A DNA stretch of 64,000 nt from Acidisphaera sp. S103 (GTDB lineage: Bacteria > Pseudomonadota > Alphaproteobacteria > Acetobacterales > Acetobacteraceae). The stretch spans positions 129,533 through 193,532 of the forward strand of contig NZ_LMUJ01000060.1 in assembly GCF_009765975.1 (NCBI RefSeq). Reading direction: 5' to 3'. Positions 53,755-62,825 of this stretch are shown here, piece after piece. Position numbers and translations under genes: made by a program. Numbering within the stretch: the stretch's first letter is position 1; each line of letters starts with the position of its first letter. Below the pieces are notes generated by a model. That model made no database searches, was not told the DNA's origin, and saw only the letters and a program-made list of their open reading frames with translations.

Positions 53755-54579
53755 ATGATGCGCCGACGCCATTTCGCCTATGCCGCCGCCGCACTCGCGG
53801 TCGCACCGGAAGCCCGCGCCGACTCGACAACCGAATCGACATTTGATCGCATCCGCCGCACCCGCGTCCTGCGCGTCGGCGCCGTGGACGGCCAAGCCCC
53901 GTATTGCGTGCGGGATCTGGCCAGCGGCGAATGGCGCGGCTTCATTCCGGCCTTCGGCCGCGACCTCGCCGAGGCGCTCGACGCCAAGACTGAGTTTGTC
54001 GACTCAAACTGGGGCAACGCCGTGCTCGATCTGCAAGCCAGCAAGGTCGACATTTTCTTCGGCCTCAACCCGACGCCGCAACGTGCTTTGGCGATCGACT
54101 TCACCCATCCCCTCTTCAACAACCTCTTCACCCTGATCGCTCGTCCCGATTTCCGCCCCGCGACATGGGACGCACTGAACGATCCATCCATCCGCATCGC
54201 GCTGGAAATCGGCACGTCCTACGATCAGGTGATTTCGGAAACCTGCCCGCGCGCGACCTTCCTGCGCCTGAAAAGCAACAACGATGCCACGCTGGCAGTG
54301 CAGGCCGGCAAGGCCGACTGCCAGGTGCTGGTGGCGTTGCTGGCGCTGTCGGTGCTGAAGCGCAACCCGGCCATCGGCACGCTGGTGGTACCGAAACCGC
54401 TCTTCACCGCCACCACCAACGCCGGCTTGCGCCGTGAACCAGACAAGACCTGGCGCGATTTCGTCGACAACTGGATCGACTGGAACCGCAGCCTGGGACG
54501 CATGCGGCGGATGGTGATCGACAGCCTAAGCCTAGTGGGAATCACCGAAGCCGACATCCCGCCGGAGATCAATTTCTGA
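53755..54579 (+). CDS. Periplasmic type-3 solute-binding protein
   Basis: The protein of about 274 residues has a twin-arginine or Sec-type leader (MMRRRHFAYAAAALAVAPEARA) followed by the type-3 binding fold: VLRVGAVDGQAPYCV, VDIFFGLNPTPQRALAIDFTHPLF and KADCQVLVALL. It probably binds an amino acid or small acid, though the catalytic PheC variant cannot be ruled out. I chose the ATG at 53755; the GTG at 53734 is an alternative start. It lies before the oligopeptide ABC genes but is separated by 160 bases. Confidence 0.85.
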   Translation: MMRRRHFAYAAAALAVAPEARADSTTESTFDRIRRTRVLRVGAVDGQAPYCVRDLASGEWRGFIPAFGRDLAEALDAKTEFVDSNWGNAVLDLQASKVDIFFGLNPTPQRALAIDFTHPLFNNLFTLIARPDFRPATWDALNDPSIRIALEIGTSYDQVISETCPRATFLRLKSNNDATLAVQAGKADCQVLVALLALSVLKRNPAIGTLVVPKPLFTATTNAGLRREPDKTWRDFVDNWIDWNRSLGRMRRMVIDSLSLVGITEADIPPEINF

Positions 54580-54739
54580 CGTTATGATGACTACGAAACA
54601 GTCGGCATGCGCATCGGAATGACATAAGTCAAGCAATGCACCGTGTTCACGCGCGTCTTCTATCCCACTGATCAGACATACATTCTCTACCACCGCCGCT
54701 TATGCGCGACCGCGCCGCCACGATGGTCCAGGCATCGGA

Positions 54740-55819
54740 ATGATGATTGACACCACGTTCCGCACCCCGATAAGGAACGCTCACAAAAATAAAATCAAGA
54801 CGTCACAGGGAATATCCGGGAGCGTTGTTTTGCCGCCATTGCTGTCCATCCGGAATCTGCACACCGAATTTCGTACCGGGCGCGGAGTCGTGCGTGCCGT
54901 CGGCGGCATAAGCTACACCGTGGAGGCGGGTGAGACCGTCGCCATCGTCGGCGAAAGCGGCTCCGGCAAATCCGTCAGTGCCATGTCGATCCTGCGGCTG
55001 ATCCCCGATCCGCCCGGACGAATCGCTAACGGCGAAATCATGTTCGACGGCCGCGATCTCCTGATATTGCCTGAAGAGGCCATGCGAAAACTGCGCGGTG
55101 GCGAAATCGGCATGATTTTTCAGGAGCCGATGACGTCGCTGAACCCGGTGCTGACGATCGGGCGGCAGATCACTGAAACGCTGGAACAACATCGCGGCGC
55201 CACCCCAGCCGCCGCCCATCAGCGTGCCCGCGACCTGCTCGGTATGGTCGGAATCGCCGATCCCGATCGCCGGTTGAAACAATATCCGCATCAACTGTCG
55301 GGCGGCATGCGTCAGCGCATCATGATTGCCATCGCCCTGACCTGCGATCCGAAACTGATCATCGCCGATGAACCGACCACCGCGCTGGACGTGACGATCC
55401 AGGCACAAATCCTGGAACTTATGAAAGACCTGACGCAGCGCCTGAACATCGCGCTGGTGATCATCACCCACAACCTTGGCGTGGTGGCCCGCTATGCCAA
55501 TCGGGTGAATGTCATGTATGCAGGCCGCATCGTCGAATCCGGGTCCGCCGCGGCGATCTACCACGATCCCCGCCACCCCTACACCATCGCGCTGCTGCGG
55601 TCGGTGCCGCGGCTGGATCGTCCACGCCAGGACCGGCTGGACCCGGTCGAGGGCCAACCGCCCGACCTTACCCGGCTAGATGCCGGCTGCGCCTTCCGCC
55701 CCCGCTGCCGTTTCGCCGTCGCCGCTTGCGCGGAGTCATCGCCCGCCCTGACCGCGATCGGCGAATCCGGCCACGCCGCCGCCTGCTTCCGGGCCGCCGA
55801 TATCGCCAGGGCCGCATGA
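54740..55819 (+). CDS. oppD: Oligopeptide/dipeptide ABC transporter ATPase (OppD type)
   Basis: The 359-residue ATPase has Walker A GESGSGKS, the signature LSGGMRQR, Walker [14 protein letters not shown], and the C-terminal cysteine-rich segment [15 protein letters not shown] found in OppD and DppD. It energises peptide or nickel import with the OppF-type partner. The first 30 residues are not conserved; a TTG at 54830 near GGGAG may be the real start. It opens the operon oppD-oppF-(pseudogene)-binding protein-two permeases. Confidence 0.93.
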   Translation: MMIDTTFRTPIRNAHKNKIKTSQGISGSVVLPPLLSIRNLHTEFRTGRGVVRAVGGISYTVEAGETVAIVGESGSGKSVSAMSILRLIPDPPGRIANGEIMFDGRDLLILPEEAMRKLRGGEIGMIFQEPMTSLNPVLTIGRQITETLEQHRGATPAAAHQRARDLLGMVGIADPDRRLKQYPHQLSGGMRQRIMIAIALTCDPKLIIADEPTTALDVTIQAQILELMKDLTQRLNIALVIITHNLGVVARYANRVNVMYAGRIVESGSAAAIYHDPRHPYTIALLRSVPRLDRPRQDRLDPVEGQPPDLTRLDAGCAFRPRCRFAVAACAESSPALTAIGESGHAAACFRAADIARAA

Positions 55820-56829
55820 GCACCTCGGTCACCCAACTCACCACCAGCCCCTTGCTGAAAGTCAAAGGGCTGCACATGCATTTTCCGATTTCCGAGGGCG
55901 TTCTGCTTCAGCGTTCCGTCGGCCAGGTGAAGGCTGTGGACGGCGTCGATTTCACCGTCCAGCGCGGCGAAACCCTGGGCCTGGTCGGCGAAAGCGGCTG
56001 CGGCAAAACCACCACCGGCCGCTGCATCCTGCGGCTGGAAAAGCCAACCGCCGGCGAAATCATCTACGACGGTGTCGATCTGGCTGGATTGGCGCGCAGG
56101 GACATGCAGGCTATGCGCCGCCGCATCCAGGTGATCTTCCAGGACCCGTACAGTTCACTCAATCCACGCATGAAGGTCGGCGCCATCATCGAGGAGCCGA
56201 TGAAAGTGCACGGCACCGAACCCAACGCCGCAAGGCGCCGGGAGCGGGCGCGCGAACTGCTCTCGGTCTGCGGCCTGGCCGCGGAGTTCGCCGACCGTTA
56301 TCCGCATGAAATGTCCGGCGGCCAGCGCCAGCGGGTCGGCATCGCTCGTGCGCTGGCTCTGAACCCCGAATTCATCGTGTGCGACGAGCCTGTCTCCGCG
56401 CTGGATGTGTCTATCCAGGCGCAGGTGGTCAACCTGCTGGAAGACCTGCGGGAAAAATTCGGGCTGACCTATTTGTTCATCGCCCATGACCTGTCCGTGG
56501 TGCGGCATCTGTGCCAGCGCGTCGCAGTGATGTATCTGGGCCGTATCGTGGAGATGACCGACAGCGACACGCTGTTCGACGCGCCACTGCATCCGTATAC
56601 ACAAGCCCTGCTGGCGGCGGTCCCCGTGCCCGACCCGTTGGTGGAGCAGACCCGGGTGTTCCGCCCGGTGCAGGGCGAGGTGCCCAGCCCGATCAACCCG
56701 CCATCCGGTTGCGTCTTTCATCCTCGCTGTCCGATGGCCGTCGAAAGCTGCAAGCACACACGGCCCGAACCGCGTGAGGTGCGGCCAGGCCACATCGTCG
56801 CCTGCAGTCAGATCAACGTCCAACAATAA
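55816..56829 (+). CDS. oppF: Oligopeptide/dipeptide ABC transporter ATPase (OppF type)
   Basis: The 337-residue ATPase has [25 protein letters not shown] and [15 protein letters not shown], with the C-terminal OppF cysteines ([15 protein letters not shown]). Its ATG overlaps the oppD stop (ATGA). It forms the second half of the nucleotide-binding pair for the permeases at 58849 and 59832. Confidence 0.95.
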   Translation: MSTSVTQLTTSPLLKVKGLHMHFPISEGVLLQRSVGQVKAVDGVDFTVQRGETLGLVGESGCGKTTTGRCILRLEKPTAGEIIYDGVDLAGLARRDMQAMRRRIQVIFQDPYSSLNPRMKVGAIIEEPMKVHGTEPNAARRRERARELLSVCGLAAEFADRYPHEMSGGQRQRVGIARALALNPEFIVCDEPVSALDVSIQAQVVNLLEDLREKFGLTYLFIAHDLSVVRHLCQRVAVMYLGRIVEMTDSDTLFDAPLHPYTQALLAAVPVPDPLVEQTRVFRPVQGEVPSPINPPSGCVFHPRCPMAVESCKHTRPEPREVRPGHIVACSQINVQQ

Positions 56830-56853
56830 TAAAACAAGGACTCGGAAACGCCG

Positions 56854-57164
56854 ATGACCGCCCGATCAACCCTCTTGCCCACTCTTGGCCTGACCGCGGT
56901 TCTCGGTCTGTCGCTGATACTCGTCCCCGGTCCCGCGTCGGAGACATCGATCTCTACCAGACCGTGCTGCACGAAACCAATCCGGTGAAGCAGCGCACGC
57001 GGAGGCGCGAATTCGAGGCCTATGTGCAGGACGCCCAGGCACACATGTTCATGATGCCGTGGTGGGAACGGATCGTACCCATGCGATCCTATGTCAAAGG
57101 CTGGAAAATCAGTCCAATCCATTATGTAAACCAGGATCTGGCGACGATCTGGCTCGATAAATAA
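56854..57164 (+). pseudogene. Deleted remnant of a second type-5 solute-binding protein gene
   Basis: An ATG at 56854 opens a typical signal peptide (TLLPTLGLTAVLGLSLILVP). About 90 bases on the sequence jumps, in another frame, to the last 70 codons of a family 5 binding protein. This fragment is alignable to the end of the intact gene at 57241: YQTVLHETNPVKQRTR against YQNMLRETDPAKQRVL, and both end QDLATIWLDK. The central part is gone, and the two halves are out of frame with each other, so the gene is dead. It points to an old tandem duplication of the binding-protein gene. Confidence 0.87.
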
Positions 57165-57240
57165 CGCCGAAGCTCGCCAGCGTCAGGATCCCGCGCGAAG
57201 CTGTAAGGGCAAAACAAAAATACTATCAGGGAGTGCGATC

Positions 57241-58848
57241 ATGCTGACTAAAATCTTTCGAACGGCCGGGGTCTCGGTTCTGCTCGCCGCGGCGACCGGT
57301 GCGGCGGGGTGGGCTGCCGAGACGCCGAAACGGGGTGGCGAACTGGTCTATATGATCCCGGCGGAGGCACCGCCAAGCCTGGACGGGCACCGTGAGACAA
57401 CCTTCGCGACCGTCCATTCGGTTGCTCCGTTCTACAGCGTTCTGATGCGGGCCAACCCGGATAACCCCCAGGACACCACAAGTTTCGTCTGCGATCTATG
57501 CACCGCGGTTCCCACGCCCACCGACGATGGCAAGACGTATACGTTCACGATCCGTCAGGATGCGAAGTTCCAGGATGGAACGCCGCTGACCGCGGCCGAT
57601 GTCGCGGCAAGCTGGCACGAGATCATATTCCCCCCCAAAGGCGTCCTCAGCGCTCGCGCCAACTGGTACTCGATGGTCGATTCCGTCGAATCGCCCGATC
57701 CAGCCACGGTCGTGTTCAAGCTGAAGTTTGCCACGACCGTTTTCATACCCGCCTTGGCCGACCCTTATGCTTTCATCTACGAAAAGAAGATCCTGGATGC
57801 CGACCCGCACTGGTACGAAGCCCATGTAATGGGCTCCGGTCCGTTCCACTTCGTCAGCTACGCGATCGGGCAGGAGATCAAGGGCGAACGGAACCCGGAT
57901 TACTACATGAAGGGCCTGCCTTATCTCGACGGGTTCACCGGCATCTATGCGCCGAAGGAGGCCGTCCGGGTCGCGGCGATCAAGTCCGACCGTGCGGCAA
58001 TCGAGTTCCGCGGAATGCCCCCGACGGCTGTCAACGATCTGAAGGCCTCGCTCGGCGATCGGATATCGGTGCAAACCAGCGATTGGAACTGCGGCAATGT
58101 GATCACGCCCAATTCGAGCCGCAAGCCGTTCGACGATGTGCGTGTCCGGAAGGCGTTGCTATTGGCGATCGATCAGTGGAACGGTGCGCCGGCGCTGTCC
58201 AAGATCGCTGTCGTGCGTACCGTTGGCGGCATCGTTTTCCCCGGGTCTCCCTTGGCCGCCACCAAGGCGGAATTGGAACAGTTGGCCGGGTTTTATCCGG
58301 ATATCGAAAAATCCCGCACCGAAGCTCGTCGGCTGCTGAAAGAGGCGGGGCAGGAACACCTGAAATTCGAACTGTTGAACCGCAACGTCGATCAACCGTA
58401 CAAATTCATCGGCACCTGGGTGATCGACCAGTGGAGCAAAATCGGCGTGACCGTGACCCAGAAGGTGGTGCCGACCGGTCCCTGGTTCGCGGCGATGCGC
58501 AGCGGCGACTTCGACGTGGTGTCCGAGTCGAATTGCAACAGCATCGTCAACCCTGTGCTCGACACGCAAAAATATCTGCCGCAAGCGTTGTTCAGCGAAA
58601 GCTATGGTCGCTACAGCGATCCCGTCGCCGCCGACATCTACCAGAACATGCTGCGCGAGACTGATCCCGCCAAGCAACGTGTCCTGATGCGCGCGTACGA
58701 GAAGCAGGTCATCGACGTCGAGGCACACGCGTTTCCGATGCTGTGGTGGAACCGGATCGTGACCTATCGGTCCTATGTCAAGGGTTGGAAGATCGGCCCC
58801 AGCCACTTCATCACCCAGGATCTGGCAACGATCTGGCTGGACAAATAA
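57241..58848 (+). CDS. ABC transporter substrate-binding protein, family 5 (oligopeptide/dipeptide)
   Basis: The 535-residue lipoprotein-like or periplasmic protein has a signal peptide (VSVLLAAATGAAGWAAE) and the SBP family 5 fold: PKRGGELVYMIPAEAPPSLDGH, YTFTIRQDAKFQDGTPLTAADV and VRKALLLAIDQWN. It captures a peptide or similar solute for the permeases that follow. The gene ends directly at the start of the first permease (58849). The start has AGGGAG upstream. It has no lipobox cysteine, so it is probably a soluble periplasmic protein. Confidence 0.94.
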   Translation: MLTKIFRTAGVSVLLAAATGAAGWAAETPKRGGELVYMIPAEAPPSLDGHRETTFATVHSVAPFYSVLMRANPDNPQDTTSFVCDLCTAVPTPTDDGKTYTFTIRQDAKFQDGTPLTAADVAASWHEIIFPPKGVLSARANWYSMVDSVESPDPATVVFKLKFATTVFIPALADPYAFIYEKKILDADPHWYEAHVMGSGPFHFVSYAIGQEIKGERNPDYYMKGLPYLDGFTGIYAPKEAVRVAAIKSDRAAIEFRGMPPTAVNDLKASLGDRISVQTSDWNCGNVITPNSSRKPFDDVRVRKALLLAIDQWNGAPALSKIAVVRTVGGIVFPGSPLAATKAELEQLAGFYPDIEKSRTEARRLLKEAGQEHLKFELLNRNVDQPYKFIGTWVIDQWSKIGVTVTQKVVPTGPWFAAMRSGDFDVVSESNCNSIVNPVLDTQKYLPQALFSESYGRYSDPVAADIYQNMLRETDPAKQRVLMRAYEKQVIDVEAHAFPMLWWNRIVTYRSYVKGWKIGPSHFITQDLATIWLDK

Positions 58849-59820
58849 ATGTATCGGTACGTTATCAAACGCGTGCTGCTGATGGTCCCGACCTTGATCG
58901 GGGCCGCCGCTCTCGTCTTCCTGCTGATGCGGCTGATCCCGGGCGACATCTGCGTCGTTCGCCTGGGATCGGGCGGCGGCAGCTTCGATCCGCGCGCCGT
59001 GGCCGCCTGCCATGCCGAACTCGGCATGGATCGTCCGATGTGGCTGCAATTCGTCGATTTCGTCTGGGGATTCTTCCGCCTGGACTTCGGCACGTCGATG
59101 TGGTCGGGCAAGCCGGTCACCACCGAAATACTTGCCCGCCTGCCGATCTCGCTGGAGATCGCTCTGCTGGCCACCGTCGTTGCTATTTCCATCGCCATCC
59201 CGCTTGGCACGATATCGGCCCTGAAACAGAATACCTGGCTCGATGTGGTGGTCCGCGTGTTTGCCATTGGCGGCATCGCCACGCCATCGTTCTGGATCGG
59301 CATCATGTCCATCCTGCTGGTGCTCAACCTCAGCAACGCCATCACCGGCACGCCTTGGATGCCGCCGATCGACTATGTGCCAATCTGGAAAGACCCGATC
59401 CGCAACCTGTCCATGGCGTTCCTGCCCGCGATCACCGTGGGATACCGTTACGCCGCCGTCAGTATGCGGATGACCCGCTCCACCATGCTGGAGGTGATGC
59501 GGGAAGACTATATCCGCACCGCCCGAGCGAAAGGGCTGCTGGACAAGCTGATCATCAACCGGCACGCGCTGAAGAACGCATTGCTGCCGGTCGTCACCCT
59601 GATCGGCATCGAGTTCGCCTTCCTGATCGGCGGCCTGGTGGTGACCGAACAGGTGTTCAACCTGAACGGTGTCGGCCGGCTGTTCGTGCAGGCTGTGCAG
59701 AACCAGGACTACACGCTGACCCAGGCCCTGGTCATGCTGACAGTGACCGTCTTCGTCGTGACCAATTTCTGTGTCGACCTTCTGTATGCGTGGCTCGATC
59801 CGCGTATTCGTTTCGCCTGA
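58849..59820 (+). CDS. dppB: ABC transporter permease (DppB/OppB type)
   Basis: The 323-residue permease has six helices and the family N-terminus YRYVIKRVLLMVPTLIGAAAL. The EAA loop, which contacts the ATPase, is DYIRTARAKGLLDKLII followed by HALKNALLPVVTLIG. It forms the translocation pore with the second permease. The ATG directly follows the stop of the binding-protein gene. Confidence 0.95.
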   Translation: MYRYVIKRVLLMVPTLIGAAALVFLLMRLIPGDICVVRLGSGGGSFDPRAVAACHAELGMDRPMWLQFVDFVWGFFRLDFGTSMWSGKPVTTEILARLPISLEIALLATVVAISIAIPLGTISALKQNTWLDVVVRVFAIGGIATPSFWIGIMSILLVLNLSNAITGTPWMPPIDYVPIWKDPIRNLSMAFLPAITVGYRYAAVSMRMTRSTMLEVMREDYIRTARAKGLLDKLIINRHALKNALLPVVTLIGIEFAFLIGGLVVTEQVFNLNGVGRLFVQAVQNQDYTLTQALVMLTVTVFVVTNFCVDLLYAWLDPRIRFA

Positions 59821-59831
59821 CGGGGACCGTC

Positions 59832-60731
59832 ATGTCCGTATCCGCACCCGCGACGACCCTCACGGCCGAACCGGACCAAATCCGGCGCGGCCTGTGGCGC
59901 TCCATCCTGACCTTCTGCAGGCGCCAGCCGCTTGGCACGTTCGGCATGGCCCTGGTGATCATCGTCGCCATTGCCGGGCTGGGCGCCGACCTGATCGCAC
60001 CCTACAACCCCACCGCGAACGACTTCGCCGCCATGACCGAGGCCCCAAGCTGGGCCCACTGGCTCGGCACCGATCAGTTCGGCCGGGACATGCTGTCACG
60101 CATCATCTTCGGTGCCCGCACCGCCCTGCTGGTCGGTTTGAGTTCGGCCCTGGTCGGCGGCGTCGCCGGGCTGGTACTGGGCGTCGGCAGCGCCTATTTC
60201 GGCGGCATGATCGACCTGATCCTGCAACGCGTCCTGGACGTGCTGATGGCGTTTCCGCTGATCATCATGGCGCTGGCCGTGGTGGCGATTTTCGGCACTG
60301 GCGTGCAGAACGTGATCATCGCCATTACCGTGCCGCTGATCCCGCGCTGCGCCCGTGTCGTGCGGTCCTCGGCGCTGGCAATCCGGGAAATACCGTATGT
60401 CGATGCCGCCCGGGCCTGCGGGTTCGGACATACGCGGATTATCCTGCGGCATATGGCGCCGAACGTGGTGGCGCCGTTCCTGATCATGATCACCGCGTTT
60501 GTCGGTCAGGCGATCCTGGCCGAGGCCTCGCTGTCCTATCTCGGCCTGGGGGTGCAGGAGCCGGTGGCGGCGTGGGGGCTGATGCTGCAGGGCGGCGCCG
60601 AGGAATATGCCTCCACCGCTCCGTGGATCGCCATCTTCCCCGGTCTCGCGATCATGCTGTCGGTGCTGGGCATCAACCTGTTCGGCGACGCCCTGCGCGA
60701 CGAGTTGGATCCGAAGCTGCGCAACCGGTGA
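59832..60731 (+). CDS. dppC: ABC transporter permease (DppC/OppC type)
   Basis: The 299-residue permease has the typical first-helix segment and the GTDQFGRDMLSRIIFGARTAL block of DppC/OppC. Its EAA loop is EIPYVDAARACGFGHTRIILRHMAPN. It ends a base before the 3' end of the convergent aroQ gene. With the upstream permease, the ATPases and the binding protein it completes the import system. Confidence 0.95.
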   Translation: MSVSAPATTLTAEPDQIRRGLWRSILTFCRRQPLGTFGMALVIIVAIAGLGADLIAPYNPTANDFAAMTEAPSWAHWLGTDQFGRDMLSRIIFGARTALLVGLSSALVGGVAGLVLGVGSAYFGGMIDLILQRVLDVLMAFPLIIMALAVVAIFGTGVQNVIIAITVPLIPRCARVVRSSALAIREIPYVDAARACGFGHTRIILRHMAPNVVAPFLIMITAFVGQAILAEASLSYLGLGVQEPVAAWGLMLQGGAEEYASTAPWIAIFPGLAIMLSVLGINLFGDALRDELDPKLRNR

Positions 60732-60732
60732 T

Positions 60733-61182
60733 TTAGTCGACTTTTTCGTCGATCAGGCGGGCCACGCGGCGTAACGCCAACAAATAACCCTGGGTGCCGA
60801 AACCGGCGATCACCCCGTCCGCACGGGTTGAGACGAAGGAGTGGTGGCGGAATTCCTCCCGCTTGTGGACGTTGGAGATATGAATCTCGATCACCGGGGC
60901 GTCGAAGGTGTTCAGCGCGTCAAGGACCGCGACCGAGGTGTGGGTAAACGCGGCAGGGTTGATGACGATCCCGCCGGCAGTGTCACGCGCCTCGTGGATC
61001 CAGTCGATGATCTCGTATTCGCGGTTGCTCTGGTGGAAGCGGAGTTCCAGGCCTAGTTCGGCGGCCAATGCCTGGCAGTCGCGTTCCACGTCGGCTAGGG
61101 TCTCATGGCCATAGATGTGTGGCTGGCGTTTGCCCAGCAGGTTCAAGTTTGGCCCGTTCAGGACATAGACGAGGCGGCTCAT
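60733..61182 (-). CDS. aroQ: Type II 3-dehydroquinate dehydratase
   Basis: The 149-residue enzyme removes water from 3-dehydroquinate in the shikimate pathway. Type II signatures are [19 protein letters not shown] near the start, [33 protein letters not shown] and [17 protein letters not shown]. The catalytic tyrosine and histidine are in YGHE and INPAAFTH. The ATG at 61182 has AAAGGAAA upstream. It stands alone, convergent with the peptide transporter operon. Confidence 0.97.
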   Translation of the reverse strand: MSRLVYVLNGPNLNLLGKRQPHIYGHETLADVERDCQALAAELGLELRFHQSNREYEIIDWIHEARDTAGGIVINPAAFTHTSVAVLDALNTFDAPVIEIHISNVHKREEFRHHSFVSTRADGVIAGFGTQGYLLALRRVARLIDEKVD

Positions 61183-61377
61183 CGGACGTTTCCTTTCTCG
61201 ATGCGGCGAATATCGCGCGGCGGGACGATATGGCAAAGCGCGCGTTCGGATTTGGGTGATGCGATCGTTCACCCTCGACGACGCGGCCGGGCGGGCCGTA
61301 GGGTGCCGGTATGTGTCACATCCAGCACAATTCGATGGCGGCAGCCGGCGCGCCCGCGATACGCCGTCCTTGACCGG

Positions 61378-61821
61378 ATGACGATACCCGGCGATCTGCA
61401 TGGCATCACCGCCACCGTCGTCGCGGCTTTGCTCGGCGCCGGCATTGGAGCGGAACGGGAATGGCGGCGACATCCGGGCGGACTGCGGTCTTGCGCGCTG
61501 GTAGCCGCGGCCGCCTGTGTTTTCGCGAGAGTCGCCGTCACATACGGCGGTGGTAGCCCGGGCGCCGCGCTGGGGGCCGTCGCCACCGGTATCGGCTTCC
61601 TGGGCGCCGGCGTCATCCTGCGTGAGGGTAACCACGTTCGGGGCTTGTCCACCGCCGCCACATTCTGGGCGGTCGCGGCGATCGGCACGGCCGCCGGGGT
61701 GCTGGAATACGCGTGGGCAACCGCACTGACCGTGGTTGTCCTGTTCGCCCACGTCGTGCTGCGGCCGCTGTCGGCCTGGATCGAGCGCGTCGCCCCGCCC
61801 GAGGATGATGGTCCGCGCTGA
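61378..61821 (+). CDS. MgtC/SapB-family membrane protein
   Basis: The 147-residue protein has four helices and the MgtC N-terminal pattern: [41 protein letters not shown] and [21 protein letters not shown]. Family members are linked to Mg2+ limitation and acid or intracellular survival. It lacks the soluble C-terminal domain of MgtC, as does the SapB subgroup. I chose the ATG at 61378. Confidence 0.88.
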   Translation: MTIPGDLHGITATVVAALLGAGIGAEREWRRHPGGLRSCALVAAAACVFARVAVTYGGGSPGAALGAVATGIGFLGAGVILREGNHVRGLSTAATFWAVAAIGTAAGVLEYAWATALTVVVLFAHVVLRPLSAWIERVAPPEDDGPR

Positions 61822-61899
61822 GCATGATCGCGTGGCGTTCAAAGCGCGCGAGTCATGCGATCAAACAAAAAATAACACCGACGGCCCTGGTTGCCGATA

Positions 61900-62442
61900 T
61901 TACAGAAACCCCTTCACCCGCAGCAGGCCGAATGCCGAGAGCGTCATTGCCTCCCGCAGCGTTCCGTCGCGGATCATCGCCTCGAAGTCGGCCAACGCGA
62001 AGCTGCGGCTGATCATATCCTGTTCGGTCGCTTCCCGGTCGGGTTCGCCTTGGGTCAGGTCGGTTGCCAGGAAGATGTGGCCTCGCTGGTTGCAGTAGCC
62101 GGGTCCCTGGAAAATCTCCCCGATACGGGTCATGCGGCCGGCGATCAGCCCGGTTTCCTCCCGCAGTTCCGCCGCCGCCAGGATCAGCGGATCGGTGCCC
62201 GGCGCCTGTTCCCACATGCCCATCGGAAACTCCCAGACCCGGACGCCGACCGGATAGCGGTACTGTTCCACCAAAGTTAGGCACCCATCCTGCCAGGGGA
62301 CGATGACGACGAAATCCTCGCGTTCCACAACGCCATACAGCCCGTCGGAGCCGTCCGGGTGCCGGATGCGGTCTTCGCGGATCCGGGTCCAGCGGTTCTC
62401 ATAGGCGATGCGGGTGGAGAGGGTGACGTAGGGGTTTGTCAT
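61900..62442 (-). CDS. Nudix-family hydrolase (ADP-ribose pyrophosphatase-like)
   Basis: The 180-residue protein has the Nudix fold. The Nudix box reads PLILAAAELREETGL, with the first arginine of the canonical REUXEE segment replaced by alanine. Other blocks are EQYRYPVGVRVWEFPMG and FQGPGYCNQRGHIFLATDL, as in ADP-ribose/NADH pyrophosphatases. It probably hydrolyses nucleoside diphosphate derivatives. I chose the ATG at 62442; the open frame to 62577 is unsupported. Confidence 0.9.
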   Translation of the reverse strand: MTNPYVTLSTRIAYENRWTRIREDRIRHPDGSDGLYGVVEREDFVVIVPWQDGCLTLVEQYRYPVGVRVWEFPMGMWEQAPGTDPLILAAAELREETGLIAGRMTRIGEIFQGPGYCNQRGHIFLATDLTQGEPDREATEQDMISRSFALADFEAMIRDGTLREAMTLSAFGLLRVKGFL

Positions 62443-62825
62443 CGGGTCGCTCGGCCTTTGTCGTGTGACGCGCGGCAAGGTAGCATGAATATGAGACCGA
62501 ACGGCCGTGGCGGCATCAACGTTTCGGCGGCGCACGACAGTGCGGGGATTTTTGGAGAATAAGAGTTCGTTACACAAGATAATTTAGTGTCTCGTAATGA
62601 AATAACGGGCCTTCCGCCAAGATGGCCAAGATGTAACTGGTCCACATCAGACACGTATCGAATACTTGATCGTCAGGTGCCCACGACGGCCCTTTCACGA
62701 AGATGCGTAGTGTGTGGGCCTGCCAAACTGAATAGGTGAGTCAGTCCGCCGCACGGGGAGGGGCAGAAATTTGAGGCAAGGCAAATACGCTGCCCGGCTC
62801 AAGAAAAAAACAGGAGTACCGAGCT
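62443..62825. other. Divergent intergenic region Nudix / MFS transporter
   Basis: These 383 bases between divergent genes hold the promoters of both but no recognisable gene. The 3' part contains a good ribosome binding site (CAGGAG) for the transporter. I could not identify a named operator. Confidence 0.5.
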
